Assembly: GCF_000426245.1 (NCBI RefSeq)
Contig: NZ_AUEZ01000066.1
Location: 1 to 47,491 of the forward strand
Origin: Bradyrhizobium sp. Ai1a-2
Lineage (GTDB): Bacteria > Pseudomonadota > Alphaproteobacteria > Rhizobiales > Xanthobacteraceae
Length of the DNA stretch: 47,491 bases
Reading direction: 5' to 3'
Below the pieces are notes generated by a model, which saw only the letters and a list, made by a program, of their open reading frames with translations, searched no databases and was not told where the DNA came from. This document shows positions 8,270-17,281 of this stretch, piece by piece. Position numbers and translations under genes: made by a program. Numbering within the stretch: the stretch's first letter is position 1; each line of letters starts with the position of its first letter.

Positions 8270-8833
8270 CTACCCTTCCGGCCGCAGTCCCTCATAGACC
8301 ACGAATCCGCGCGCGATCGCGAGCTTTCGCAGTGCACGCGGTACCAATCTTTCCGGCGGATGCAGATAGCGCCACGAGGTCAGTTTGAAATCGGAGAGCG
8401 TGGTGGCAACGCTTTCGATCGGTGCGAGCAGGCCGGTGAGGCTCACCGGCACATGCGTGCGGTTGTTGAAAGGGAGCAGCAGCAATTCGAGATGCGCCGG
8501 CGTGCCTGCCTGGCTCAAAGCGGTGACGCCGGCGATGGCGGGCAGCATCTCCTCCGCGACAAAGGTGATGACATCTTCGATCTGGCGGCGGCACTCACCG
8601 GTGAAGAGCGCCGCAAAGCTCGTATCCTTGAGGTCGCGGCCGAGCAGGGCGCAGACGCGCGTGCCGGCGACGCGAAAGGGAAAGCCCGCCTCATGCTCGT
8701 AGGACAGCACGAAAATATCGCCGAGCCGCTCGCGGACGGCCTCGGGATCGAGGTCGCTGCGATCGGGCGCACGCGCATAACCACGCGTCTTGTCCCAATA
8801 GTCAAAGAATTCGCGGCTTCCCGGATGCTTCAT
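8270..8833 (-). CDS. PAS_5 family protein
   Basis: The 187-residue soluble protein matches the short alphaproteobacterial PAS_5 proteins: it starts with SREFFDYWDKTRG, continues with RSDLDPEAVRERLGDIFVL (about 26-44) and the FPFRVAGTRVCALLGRDLKDTSF segment (about 51-73), then a PAS-like beta sheet ending in a SWRYLHPPERL motif (about 153-163). No output domain is present, so it is either a partner protein or a single-domain sensor. The cofactor is unknown. A TTAA-N7-TTAA box lies 147 bases upstream of the start, and the probable small-RNA locus lies beyond it. Family assignment is good; function is unknown. Confidence 0.8.
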   Translation of the reverse strand: MKHPGSREFFDYWDKTRGYARAPDRSDLDPEAVRERLGDIFVLSYEHEAGFPFRVAGTRVCALLGRDLKDTSFAALFTGECRRQIEDVITFVAEEMLPAIAGVTALSQAGTPAHLELLLLPFNNRTHVPVSLTGLLAPIESVATTLSDFKLTSWRYLHPPERLVPRALRKLAIARGFVVYEGLRPEG

Positions 8834-8979
8834 TCAATAACCTTGCCCCGCGTCTGCCATGCCGGGACAGATCTGTCCCGGTTTCGCGCACACGCATTCA
8901 TTCTCAGTAGTGCAGGGGAACTTTTGCAGCGTCCATGCCGCGGCCACGTTTTCGCAACCTTTCCGGCGGCTTTGCTGTG

Positions 8980-8994
8980 TTAACGTTAAATTAA
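8980..8994. promoter_or_regulatory. CtrA-type box TTAA-N7-TTAA
   Basis: The sequence TTAACGTTAAATTAA has two TTAA half-sites separated by exactly seven bases, the established CtrA consensus in alphaproteobacteria. It lies between the minus-strand PAS_5 gene and the probable small RNA. A weak promoter-like pair (CTTGGC at 9002-9007 and TACTGT at 9026-9031, 18-base spacing) begins 8 bases to its right, which makes the RNA the more likely target. Binding is inferred. Confidence 0.6.
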
Positions 8995-9035
8995 CTGTGA
9001 GCTTGGCACCGCCGATATGCCCCTCTACTGTCCGC

Positions 9036-9212
9036 TCATTCCCGTTCTTGCCGGCTGTTCTCCAGGGGCCGGCGGGTCCGTACACAGGTGGCGTCGAACA
9101 ATCAGGTCATCGCGCGGAGAAGGGTGGGGGTGTCCTCCCGTTCCTCTTGGGCGCGACAAGACCGACAGCAGCAGAGGGCGGCCTTTCTCAGGGGCCGCCC
9201 TTATTCTTTGCT
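9036..9212 (+). ncRNA. Candidate structured small RNA ending in a terminator
   Basis: No convincing gene lies here, yet the sequence folds in order. There is a hairpin GCCGGC/GCCGGC (9050-9055/9068-9073), then a long stem GGTC + CGCGC (9105-9108, 9111-9115) pairing with GCGCG + GACC (9151-9155, 9160-9163), which encloses a hairpin GGGGG/CCTCC (9126-9130/9134-9138). Last comes a nine-pair GC-rich hairpin followed by a T-rich tail (9175-9201). The inner hairpin exposes TCCTCCC, complementary to a Shine-Dalgarno sequence, as seen in some rhizobial trans-acting RNAs. The 5' end is inferred from a weak promoter-like pair just upstream. It could instead be a leader of the rhomboid gene. I could not match it to 6S, SRP or tmRNA by eye. 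Confidence 0.45.
9175..9211 (+). terminator. Rho-independent-type terminator
   Basis: The arms AGGGCGGCC (9175-9183) and GGCCGCCCT (9193-9201) are perfectly complementary over nine bases with a nine-base loop, followed by TATTCTTTG, a moderately T-rich tail. No open gene ends just upstream, so it points to an RNA transcript or to attenuation before the rhomboid gene. Confidence 0.6.
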
Positions 9213-9293
9213 GCCTGTGCACTTGCACAATGCGGGCAAAGCCGCCTATCTGGGCTGATCGCCCATCCGCGCCGCGCTAAGGTCGCCCATCCC

Positions 9294-10091
9294 TTGGAAT
9301 CGCCGTTCGAACCTCCGCAAGATGAACCGCCGGATCCTCCGCGCGAGCCGATCCTCACCTTGCCCGCGGCGCTGACGGCTTACATCGCGCTGATCGCGGT
9401 CATCCATTTGCGCGTGCTGCTGCCGCCGGAGTGGGAAAACTGGACCATCGACGTCTTCGGCTTCATTCCGAAGCGCTATGATTCCACGCTGCTCAACGTC
9501 ACCTTTCCCGGCGGCGAGGGTGCCAAGGTCTGGACCTTCGTCACCTATTCGCTGCTGCATGCCAATCTCACCCATATCGTCTTCAATGTGCTTTGGCTGC
9601 TGCCGTTCGGCAGCGCGCTGGCGCGGCGGTTCGGCGCGTTGCGCTTCTATCTGTTCATGGCGGTCACGGCAGCCGCCGGCGCGCTCGCGCATCTCTTGAC
9701 CCATGAGCATGCGATCGCGCCGATGATCGGCGCATCCGCGTCGGTGTCCGGCACCATGGCGGCCGCGATCCGCTTTGCCTTCGTCAAGGGCAGCTTCCTC
9801 TCCTTCAGCCGCGGCGACGCGGAGGCGGCGGCAAAGGTGCCGGCGCTGTCGCTGTCGCGCGCGCTGCGCGACAGTCGCGTGCTCGCCTTTCTCGCGATCT
9901 GGTTCGGCGTCAATCTGATCTTCGGGATTGGCTCGATCGCGATCGGAGCCGATGGCGCCAGCGTCGCCTGGCAGGCGCATATCGGCGGGTTTCTGGCCGG
10001 GCTCGTGCTGTTCTCGCTGTTCGATCCGGTGCCGCCGGAACGCCGTCATGCTGCAGATGCGTTGTCGCCTGGCGGGCCGGACCGCGTCTGA
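9294..10091 (+). CDS. Rhomboid family intramembrane serine protease
   Basis: The 265-residue protein has about six membrane segments and the rhomboid active site: nucleophile Ser148 in IGASASVSG, where the usual GxSG reads GASA, and His229 in WQAHIGGF in a later helix. The H-x-x-x-N pair HIVFNVLW (about 94-101) is also present. A cytosolic loop of about 25 residues around 165-190 is basic and acidic. Rhomboids cleave membrane proteins inside the bilayer; the substrate is unknown. I use TTG 9294 because the first in-frame ATG lies inside the membrane core and the upstream open frame crosses the terminator hairpin. The proline/acid-rich N-terminus is typical of rhizobial members. Confidence 0.86.
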   Translation: MESPFEPPQDEPPDPPREPILTLPAALTAYIALIAVIHLRVLLPPEWENWTIDVFGFIPKRYDSTLLNVTFPGGEGAKVWTFVTYSLLHANLTHIVFNVLWLLPFGSALARRFGALRFYLFMAVTAAAGALAHLLTHEHAIAPMIGASASVSGTMAAAIRFAFVKGSFLSFSRGDAEAAAKVPALSLSRALRDSRVLAFLAIWFGVNLIFGIGSIAIGADGASVAWQAHIGGFLAGLVLFSLFDPVPPERRHAADALSPGGPDRV

Positions 10092-10290
10092 TCGCCGCTT
10101 GCGGCTTACGGCAATTTCATCCATCATTGATCGTTAGTTGTGACGCAAGCTGCCGCCTCTTGCGCTGCACGATGGCCGCGCTTGTTGCCCACCGCGCCGG
10201 AAACGAAAACTGCGCGGAACTGTTGATTGAGAACTCACGAACGATGTCACGCCTCCTGGTTGGGGCGCGGCAAGGATTCAGGAGGCGGCA

Positions 10291-10719
10291 ATGACGGTAC
10301 GTTCCATTCTCGATTCCAAGGGTCACCAGATCACGAGCGTCCCGCCGGAGGTCACTTTGACCGATGCGATCAAGACGCTCGGCGAGCGCAAGATTGGCGC
10401 CGTGCTGGTCATGAAGGAAGGCCGTATCGAAGGCATCTTGTCGGAGCGCGACATCGTTCGCGTGCTCGGCGAGCGCGGCGCCGGTGTGCTCGATGAGCCA
10501 GTCGCCGCGGTGATGACGCGGAAGGTGGTCAGTTGCCGGGCTGCCGACACCGTCGCCGGAATCATGGAAATGATGACGCTCGGAAAATTCCGTCATCTCC
10601 CCGTGCTTGAGGACGGTCGCGTGGTCGGCCTGATCTCGATCGGCGATATCGTCAAGCGCCGGGTCCAGGAATACGAAGCCGAGCAGGAAGCGCTGCGCGA
10701 CTACATCAAGACGGCCTGA
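10291..10719 (+). CDS. CBS-domain pair protein
   Basis: The 142-residue protein consists of two CBS domains (about 8-62 and 72-127), each ending in the typical strand-helix GILSERDIVRVL (48-59) and GLISIGDIVKRRV (113-125). Stand-alone CBS pairs bind adenosine nucleotides and act as energy sensors on other proteins. The short helical tail (EYEAEQEALRDYIKTA) is common in rhizobial forms. A GGAGG element lies just before the ATG. The 199 bases upstream contain no gene. The stop is 4 bases from the stop of the convergent patatin gene. Partner and ligand are unknown. Confidence 0.9.
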   Translation: MTVRSILDSKGHQITSVPPEVTLTDAIKTLGERKIGAVLVMKEGRIEGILSERDIVRVLGERGAGVLDEPVAAVMTRKVVSCRAADTVAGIMEMMTLGKFRHLPVLEDGRVVGLISIGDIVKRRVQEYEAEQEALRDYIKTA

Positions 10720-10722
10720 GAT

Positions 10723-11772
10723 CTATTCGTTGGTCTCGTCGGGGACTGCGCCGGTAGCCGTCGTCGTTGCCGGCGGCACCAGGATGTCGATCGCTTCCTG
10801 GATCGACTCGATTGCGCGCTCGGCGGCGCGCGTGCCATGCGCGATCAGTTCATCCGCACGATGGAAGTCAAACCAGCCGATCTTGCCGACCCGCGGCGAG
10901 ATCAAGAGGTCCGGCGGATCGCCGGCGAGGCGTGCGCGGGTGATGCGGTCCTGCATGATGTTGAAGGCGTCGACCATCACGGTCGAGATACCCGGCCGCG
11001 TGCTGCTGCCGAAGAACTCGCGCTTCATGGTGCGCTCGGCCGAGAAGAACTTGCCGAAGCGGCGTTTCGGCGGGACAGGATCCGGAACGACCTCGGGCAC
11101 AACGGTGACCTCGGTCGGCTGGCCGTGCGCATAGATCGTCGTGGAGTGGTTGAACACGTCGCTGGAAAGGTTGGCGGCGATCACGATCTCCGCGCCGAAC
11201 GCGCGCGCCGCCGATACCGGCACCGGGTTGACCAGTGCGCCGTCCACCAGCCAGCGATCGCCGACCAGGACCGGGGCGAAAATGCCGGGCAGCGCGTAGG
11301 AGGCGCGCATCGCATCGACGACGCGGCCATGGGTCAGCCAGATCTCATGGCCGGTGCGCACCTCGGTCGCGACGCTAGCAAACTTTATCAGCAGATCCTC
11401 GATCTGGGTCTGGCCGATCGCGGACTCGAGTTCGGCGGCAAGCTTGGAGCCGCCGATCAGGCCCGAGCCGTTCAGGCGGATATCGAGATAGCTGAAAATG
11501 TTCCGCGGCTGCAGGCTGCGCGCCCAGGCCTCCAGCGTATCGAGATGGCCGGCTGCGTAGGCGCCGCCGACCACGGCGCCGATCGACGTGCCGACCACGA
11601 CATTCGGAATGATGCCGTGGGCGATCAGCGTCTTGACGATCCCGATATGCGCAAAACCGCGCGCGGCGCCGCCGCCCAGTGCCAGCCCGATCACGGGCCG
11701 CCGCTGGGCGCCAAGGCCTAGCTTGTCGGAGCCATCGGCGCTCTTGCTCCGGCCCATCCAGCTGTCCAACAC
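10723..11772 (-). CDS. Patatin-like phospholipase (RssA-like)
   Basis: The 349-residue protein carries the patatin elements in order: oxyanion loop GGGAARGFAHIG (33-44), nucleophile Ser63 in GTSIG, and the dyad aspartate D177 in VDGALVNPVP. It is a serine acyl hydrolase that probably acts on phospholipids or related esters. There is no signal peptide, so the site is cytosolic or the inner membrane face, as for E. coli RssA/NTE-type proteins. About 110 residues after the core are not recognisable. The start is GTG at 11772. The length is in the family range. The gene faces the CBS-pair gene. Confidence 0.88.
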   Translation of the reverse strand: MLDSWMGRSKSADGSDKLGLGAQRRPVIGLALGGGAARGFAHIGIVKTLIAHGIIPNVVVGTSIGAVVGGAYAAGHLDTLEAWARSLQPRNIFSYLDIRLNGSGLIGGSKLAAELESAIGQTQIEDLLIKFASVATEVRTGHEIWLTHGRVVDAMRASYALPGIFAPVLVGDRWLVDGALVNPVPVSAARAFGAEIVIAANLSSDVFNHSTTIYAHGQPTEVTVVPEVVPDPVPPKRRFGKFFSAERTMKREFFGSSTRPGISTVMVDAFNIMQDRITRARLAGDPPDLLISPRVGKIGWFDFHRADELIAHGTRAAERAIESIQEAIDILVPPATTTATGAVPDETNE

Positions 11773-11986
11773 TCTGAGTTCTCCTGCCGGCGCGAGATTA
11801 GGCTCCGCGACGAGGCGCCGCCAGAATCGTTCGCATGCATGGTTTATGCCCCAGCAGCATAGCGCCTAGGCAGGGATTGTGACTTGAGCGCGACAGCGGG
11901 CGCGCGGAGCCGGATTCCCATAGCTGCAATGCAGTATAGCTGTGGAGGCTTGAATTTGCCGCGTTTTCGTTGAAAAGCATCGTTCC

Positions 11987-13051
11987 ATGACTCTTTGGGG
12001 CGATCGCATCGGACGATGCGGGCGGGGCTGGGTGCTTCGCCCGGCGATTTCGTTCGCCGTAGCCCTGGTTTTGGCGGTTCCGACCGCCGTTTCGGCGCAA
12101 TGGTTTGGTGAGAGGCCACCCCCGGTACCGCCGGCTGCGGTTCCCGGTCCCGGGCCCGCGATCAACCTGGCGCCGCCTTCCGGGCCGGGGTCGGCGCCGA
12201 ACCTGCCGGCGCCGTTGACCCAGCCGACGATCATGCAGCCCTCGACCGCCACGGTCCCGCCGGCCGGACCGCAGCCGGGGGCGCAGACTGCGAACCAGGC
12301 GGTGCTGTCGCTGACCGCCCGCTACGGCAAGGATCTGCCGGTCATCAATAATGGCCTGGTATGGCGGGTCTTTGCCGACAAGCCGGATGACAACGGTACC
12401 TTCAAGCTGGTCCGCGAGGACCGCGGCGCCACGCCCAACCTCGTGTTGCCGCCGGGCAATTATGTGGTCCACGTGGCGCTCGGCCTGGTCAGCGCGGTGC
12501 GCGCCGTGAGCCTGAAGTCGGAGACCGATCGCGAGTCCTTCATCCTGCCGGCGGGCGGGCTGCGGATCGAAGGCCGGGTCGGCTCCAGCAAGATTCCGCC
12601 AAACCAGATTTCGTTTGCGATCTACAAGGGCAGCCAGTTCGACGGATCGGACCGCAATGCCATGATCCCGAACGTGGCTGCCGGGGACGTGGCGCTGTTG
12701 CCGGAGGGGACCTATCACATCATCTCGAACTATGGCGACGCCAATTCGGTGGTGCGCTCCGACATCCGCGTCCAGGCCGGCAAGCTCACCGACGCTACTG
12801 TCAGCCACCGCGCGGCTGTCATCACGCTGAAGCTCGTCAGCGAAAAAGGCGGCGAGGCGCTGGCGAATACCGCGTGGTCGGTGATCACGCCGGGCGGCGA
12901 CGTCATCAAGGAATCGATCGGTGCATTCCCCCGCGTCGTGCTCTCCGAAGGCGAATACCGCGCGATCGCCAAGAACGAAGGCAAGGTGTTCGAGCGCCCC
13001 TTCAACGTCGTCAACGGCGTCGACGGCGAGGTGGAAGTCATCGCGCGCTAA
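11987..13051 (+). CDS. Secreted protein of unknown function with Pro-rich N-terminus
   Basis: The 354-residue product has a long signal peptide (basic to about 18, hydrophobic 19-36, cut near VSAQ). A proline/alanine/glycine-rich linker runs to about residue 100. The rest looks like repeated beta-sandwich modules: LVWRVFADKPDDNGTFKLVRED, then NYVVHVALGL, then TYHIISNYGDANSVVRSD and EYRAIAKNEGKVFERPF, reminiscent of carboxypeptidase-regulatory-like folds. I know of no function. It probably resides in the periplasm or is surface-exposed. The start at 11987 has only a weak Shine-Dalgarno match. A short GC hairpin overlaps the stop (13044-13058). Confidence 0.72.
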   Translation: MTLWGDRIGRCGRGWVLRPAISFAVALVLAVPTAVSAQWFGERPPPVPPAAVPGPGPAINLAPPSGPGSAPNLPAPLTQPTIMQPSTATVPPAGPQPGAQTANQAVLSLTARYGKDLPVINNGLVWRVFADKPDDNGTFKLVREDRGATPNLVLPPGNYVVHVALGLVSAVRAVSLKSETDRESFILPAGGLRIEGRVGSSKIPPNQISFAIYKGSQFDGSDRNAMIPNVAAGDVALLPEGTYHIISNYGDANSVVRSDIRVQAGKLTDATVSHRAAVITLKLVSEKGGEALANTAWSVITPGGDVIKESIGAFPRVVLSEGEYRAIAKNEGKVFERPFNVVNGVDGEVEVIAR

Positions 13052-13202
13052 ATGCGCGTAAAATTTTCAGTGACTGTCATAGTCTCTAACGCACACTAAC
13101 CAAGATCTGACTTAGAACTGTCATAATGGCGCCGGCGCTCCGTCGCCTGCGCAATCTTTACATTGCTTTAAGCGAGCCTGATTTGGATGCGGGCGGGGAT
13201 TG

Positions 13203-13276
13203 GAGCATGAAATCGGACAGGGGAAGCCGGTTTTCCCTCGCGACAAACGCGAAGCGTTTGCGCCGCGATCATGCTC
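13203..13276. repeat. GAGCATGA...GATCATGCTC palindromic repeat
   Basis: The element opens with GAGCATGA and closes with GATCATGCTC, with GGTTTTCC and a GCGAAGCG core between. It is a diverged member of the family seen at 17866-17918 and 31539-31584. It lies between the secreted protein gene and the start of the GGDEF-EAL gene. Confidence 0.65.
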
Positions 13277-13340
13277 GAATGTGAAATGAGGTCGTGATCC
13301 GAATTTCGTCGGCTCATGATTTGGGTGTTCGGGGCGCGTC

Positions 13341-15809
13341 ATGAGTGCGGCGAAGAAGTCGTCGGGAAAATCCAACATAGAAATGTTCGGCGACGTTCCG
13401 ATTCTCCAGCGCAAATGGCAGGCCGCATTGCGTCCGGGTGACCGGTTGCCCCGCTATGAGGACGTGATGCTCGGCAGCCTTGGCCGGCTCGCCGATCACA
13501 TCGTGCTGCTGAAGGAAAGGGGCGGCGCGCTCGCCGTTTCGCAACCCGGCCGCTACATCCAGCAATGGCTCAATGACGACCGCTGGGACATGGCGCTGAG
13601 CGAGCTTTCGCCGGATTGCGCGACCGCGCTCGGCGAAGCCGCCGCCAATGCGGCGCTCAATCACCGGCCCTATCTTGCGACGGCGCATTGCGTGCGCGAC
13701 GGCCTGGTCCGCACCTATGACGTGCTGGCGCTGCCGACTTTCTCGCGCTGGGGCGGCACGCTGATCGGCGCTTACGTCAACGAGCGCGGCATGCAGTATA
13801 ATCTGCTCGACACGATCTTCGCGGCGACCGATGAAGGCCTGTTGTCGCTGGCTGCCATCCGCGATCCGCGCGGCGAGCCGTTCGATTTCCAGATCGTCCA
13901 TCTCAATCAGGGGGCTGCGAGGCTCTTGAAGCGGCCCGGGCACGAGCTGCTGTGGCAAAGGCTGAGCGCCGGCGAAAGCCTGCTCAGCACTGCGGAGGTG
14001 ACCGAGCGCCTGCGTGAGACCCTCCGCCGGACCAGCGGGACCCAATTCGAGATCGAGAGCGAGGACCGCTGCCTGCGGCTCGCCGTCACCGCCTTCGGCG
14101 ATTTGCTTTCGCTGACCTTGTCCGATGTCACGGCGCTGAAGCGTCGCGAGGTCTCATTCCGCCTGCTGTTCGAGAACAACCCGATGCCGATGTGGGTGTT
14201 CGACGCCGCCACGATGGAATTCCTCGGCGTCAACGACGCCGCGGTCCAGCATTATGGCTATCCGCGCGAGAAATTCCTGAGCATGAAGCTGCGCGAGCTC
14301 TGGCCGGAGGACGAATGGGCCTCCCACAGCAAGGCGCTGCAGGAAATCGGCGACGTCTATCATTCAAGCCGCGACTGGCGGCACATCAAGGCGGATGGCA
14401 GCGAAATCCATGTGCTGACCTTTGGCCGCCGCGTTTCCTTCGACGGCCGCGACGGCTATCTCGTGGCGCTGGTCGATATCACCGAGCGGCGCAAGGCCGA
14501 GGCGCGCATTGCCTACATGGCCCATCATGACGGCCTGACCAGTCTGGCGAACCGGGATTTCTTCCAGGATCGCCTGCGCGAGGCGCTGCAGCGGAGCAAA
14601 TCGGGGAGCAAGCGCGTTGCGGTGCTGTGCGTCGACCTCGACCTGTTCAAGCACGTCAACGACTCCTTCGGCCACGCGATGGGCGACCGGCTGCTGAAGC
14701 AGGTCGCCGAGCGGCTCACGGCCGACATCACCGGCAACAATCTGGCCGCGCGGCTCGGCGGCGATGAATTCGCAATCGTGCTCTGCGATGTCACGCCGAA
14801 CGAGGCGAGCGATTTTGCCGAACGCCTGATCGGGACGCTCAGCGCGCGCTACGACATCGACGGCATGGAGGTGGTGGTCGGCGCGAGCGTCGGCATCGCG
14901 CTGTCGCCGGGCGACGGCACCAGCTCGGAGGAACTGATGCGCAACGCCGACATGGCGCTCTATCGCGCCAAGTCGGACGGCGGCGGCGTGCATCGTTTCT
15001 TCGAGCACGAGATGGACCGCCAGGCGCAGAAGCGCCGCGACCTCGAGCGCGACCTGCGCCACGCTTTCGCCAATGGCGAATTCGAGCTGCACTACCAGCC
15101 GCTGGTCGACATCGCCTCGGACAAGATCAGCGGGTTCGAATCGCTGCTGCGCTGGCACCATCCGGAGAAGGGCATGATCTCGCCGGCCGAATTCGTGCCG
15201 GTCGCCGAAGACATCGGCCTGATCGTCCAGCTTGGCGAATGGGTGCTTCGCGAAGCATGCTCGGAAGCGATGAAATGGCCCGAGGAGATCAAGGTCGCGG
15301 TCAACCTGTCGCCGGTGCAGTTCCGCAGCCGCAATCTGGTGCAGGCGGTGATCTCGGCACTGGCGCATTCCGGCCTGTCGCCGCGGCGGCTCGAACTCGA
15401 GATCACGGAGTCGGTGTTCCTGGCCGAGACCGAAGCCAATCTCGCGATCCTGCATCAGCTCCGCGAGCTCGGCGTCAGCATCTCCATGGACGATTTCGGC
15501 ACCGGCTATTCCAGCCTCAGCTATCTGCGCAGCTTTCCGTTCGACAAGATCAAGATCGATCGTTCCTTCGTCAAGGATCTGGCGCGCCGCAGCGATTGCG
15601 TGGCGATCGTGCGCGCGATCTCCGGCCTCGGCCGCAGCCTGAACATCACCACCACCGCCGAGGGCGTCGAGACGGTCGATCAGCTCGACTGGCTGCGCGC
15701 CGAAGGCTGCAACGAGGTGCAGGGATTCCTGTTCAGCGCGGCACGGCCGGCGGACGAGATCGCAACGCTGTTGGCAGGCTTTGCCGGGCGCGCTTCGAAG
15801 GCGGCGTGA
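13341..15809 (+). CDS. PAS-GGDEF-EAL cyclic-di-GMP protein
   Basis: This 822-residue protein probably makes and/or degrades cyclic di-GMP. Residues 1-150 resemble a PAS_5-like input domain. A second PAS-like region spans 150-270, and a clear PAS with PAC tail spans about 272-383. The diguanylate cyclase domain (about 395-555) has an intact GGDEF at 473-477. The inhibitory RxxD site is absent: TGNN stands at 464-467. The phosphodiesterase domain (about 570-815) keeps ESL at 600-602 (ExL form), NLSPVQFR, ITESVF, DDFG (717-720), KIDRSF and EGVET (774-778), so it looks active. There is no membrane segment. Both activities are possible; which one dominates cannot be read from sequence. Confidence 0.93.
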   Translation: MSAAKKSSGKSNIEMFGDVPILQRKWQAALRPGDRLPRYEDVMLGSLGRLADHIVLLKERGGALAVSQPGRYIQQWLNDDRWDMALSELSPDCATALGEAAANAALNHRPYLATAHCVRDGLVRTYDVLALPTFSRWGGTLIGAYVNERGMQYNLLDTIFAATDEGLLSLAAIRDPRGEPFDFQIVHLNQGAARLLKRPGHELLWQRLSAGESLLSTAEVTERLRETLRRTSGTQFEIESEDRCLRLAVTAFGDLLSLTLSDVTALKRREVSFRLLFENNPMPMWVFDAATMEFLGVNDAAVQHYGYPREKFLSMKLRELWPEDEWASHSKALQEIGDVYHSSRDWRHIKADGSEIHVLTFGRRVSFDGRDGYLVALVDITERRKAEARIAYMAHHDGLTSLANRDFFQDRLREALQRSKSGSKRVAVLCVDLDLFKHVNDSFGHAMGDRLLKQVAERLTADITGNNLAARLGGDEFAIVLCDVTPNEASDFAERLIGTLSARYDIDGMEVVVGASVGIALSPGDGTSSEELMRNADMALYRAKSDGGGVHRFFEHEMDRQAQKRRDLERDLRHAFANGEFELHYQPLVDIASDKISGFESLLRWHHPEKGMISPAEFVPVAEDIGLIVQLGEWVLREACSEAMKWPEEIKVAVNLSPVQFRSRNLVQAVISALAHSGLSPRRLELEITESVFLAETEANLAILHQLRELGVSISMDDFGTGYSSLSYLRSFPFDKIKIDRSFVKDLARRSDCVAIVRAISGLGRSLNITTTAEGVETVDQLDWLRAEGCNEVQGFLFSAARPADEIATLLAGFAGRASKAA

Positions 15810-15875
15810 CGCGGTCTGCGGCGCGGCCGTCTTTGCCGCAAATATGTCGGCTCATGGCGATATTGGGCGCGGGCC

Positions 15876-17126
15876 ATGACCATCGCTCCAGGACGTCGTG
15901 TGATCCGGCTCGCTGTGCTGCTCCACCTGCTTGCGGGCGTCGTCTGCACGCCGTTCGAGGTCGCCGCCCAGTCGGACAACGCGACGGCCGTGCAAGAGAT
16001 GTTTGCCGGCGTCACGGTGCGCGCGCCCGATGCGTTCTATGATCCGCCCGCGCAAGTGCCGGATAAACCAGGCGTGCTGCTGCGCAGCGAGCCGCTCCGG
16101 GATGTCAGGCTGCCGGCCGGCATGCGGGGCTGGCGCATCCTCTATACGACCACGGTGAACGACACCACGCGCGCAACCGCCATGGCGACCGTGTTTGCAC
16201 CGGTCGATCCGCCCGCGGGTCCGCGTCCGGTGATCGCCTGGGAGCACGGCACAACCGGCCTGCAGCAGAGGTGCATGCCATCGCTGATATCGGCCCCGAC
16301 CCTGGGGATTCCCGCGCTCGATCGGATCGTGCGGGCAGGCTGGGTGATCGTCGCCTCCGACTACTCATTCGCCGAGAAGGGCGGCCCGCATCCCTATCTC
16401 ATCGGTGAAGGTGAGGCGCGGGCCGCGCTCGACTCCATACGCGCCGCACAGCAGATGCCCGAGCTGACGCTCGATGCGCGCACCGTGGTGTGGGGCCATT
16501 CGCAGGGCGGCCATTCGGCGTTGTGGACCGGTATTGCCGCTCCGCGCTACGCGCCGGAGATCGAGATCGCAGGCGTTGCCGCGATCGCGCCGGCTACGAA
16601 TTTGCGGAACATCATTGCCATGAACCAGGGGATCGACAAGCGGCTCGGGCCCTATGTTGCGCGCGCCTACAGCCGCTTCTATCCCGACATTACCTTCGAG
16701 CAGGCGATTCGCCCCGAGGCGCTAGCGGCCGCGCGCGAGATCTCAGGCCTGTGCGGCTTCCTCCCGGCGGAGGAGCCGGTGCGGGCGGCAGTGCTCACCA
16801 CGACCTTCGAGGGGCCCGCATTGGCCACACGCACCGACGTGGCGCTTTCCGCAAGGCTCGCGCAGAACGATCCCGACCATCCGATCCCGGCGCCCCTCGT
16901 GATCGCGCAGGGCGCCGAGGACGACGTGGTGCCGCCGGCGGTGACCGCCGGCTATGTCGAGGAGCGATGCGCCGCCGGCCAGCGGCTCGAATATTGGACC
17001 TTCGCAGGTCTCGACCACGGCATGGTCAAGCCGGGCTCGCCGCTCGAGGAACCGCTGATGGCATGGACCGCGGCGCGCTTCGCAAACCGGCCGCCGCCAG
17101 CGGGCTGCAGACGTATGTCGTTCTGA
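15876..17126 (+). CDS. Secreted alpha/beta hydrolase (secretory lipase-like)
   Basis: The 416-residue protein has a signal peptide (basic 1-11, hydrophobic 12-30, cut near AAQS) and an alpha/beta-hydrolase core with nucleophile Ser209 in GHSQGG, probable acid D349 or D350 in QGAEDDVVPP, and His381 in GLDHGM. The order matches secretory lipases (LIP family) and related esterases: AWEHGTTG before the nucleophile, then a cap region (about 255-300). Paired cysteines (C133, C293, C365, C411) fit export. It should hydrolyse esters or lipids outside the cytoplasm; the substrate is unknown. It follows the GGDEF-EAL gene after 66 bases and may be co-transcribed, though no functional link is evident. 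Confidence 0.82.
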   Translation: MTIAPGRRVIRLAVLLHLLAGVVCTPFEVAAQSDNATAVQEMFAGVTVRAPDAFYDPPAQVPDKPGVLLRSEPLRDVRLPAGMRGWRILYTTTVNDTTRATAMATVFAPVDPPAGPRPVIAWEHGTTGLQQRCMPSLISAPTLGIPALDRIVRAGWVIVASDYSFAEKGGPHPYLIGEGEARAALDSIRAAQQMPELTLDARTVVWGHSQGGHSALWTGIAAPRYAPEIEIAGVAAIAPATNLRNIIAMNQGIDKRLGPYVARAYSRFYPDITFEQAIRPEALAAAREISGLCGFLPAEEPVRAAVLTTTFEGPALATRTDVALSARLAQNDPDHPIPAPLVIAQGAEDDVVPPAVTAGYVEERCAAGQRLEYWTFAGLDHGMVKPGSPLEEPLMAWTAARFANRPPPAGCRRMSF

Positions 17127-17176
17127 CGCGCTGTGCTTGGGTGAGGTCGAACTATATCCACGATCTATGCTGTGCT

Positions 17177-17270
17177 CCCTCTCCCGCCTGCGGGAGAGGG
17201 CTGGGGTGAGGGTGCCTCCGCATTGGGACTCCCTGAGTGGAGAGAGCCCTCACCCGCAAGCGGGAGAGGT
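17177..17270. repeat. CTCCCGC/GCGGGAG intergenic repeat, copy 1
   Basis: It opens with the perfect hairpin CCCTCTCCCGC/GCGGGAGAGGG and closes with GCAAGCGGGAGAGGT. Compared with the copies at 33704 and 44155 it lacks the segment GGCGCTACGCGCCGACCTC before its right end. It lies between convergent genes (hydrolase and nitroreductase), where its first hairpin could also act as a terminator. Confidence 0.85.
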
Positions 17271-17281
17271 CGGAAGTCACG

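Noticed and set aside
9017..9280. 87-codon frame in the rhomboid leader
   Set aside because: It runs through the terminator hairpin and has no domain, helix pattern or ribosome site. Structured RNA explains the region better.
10190..10225. GGAAC-like EcfG (general stress) promoter before the CBS gene
   Set aside because: GGAAAC and GGAAC occur, but no GTT follows at the required 16-17-base spacing with the right context.
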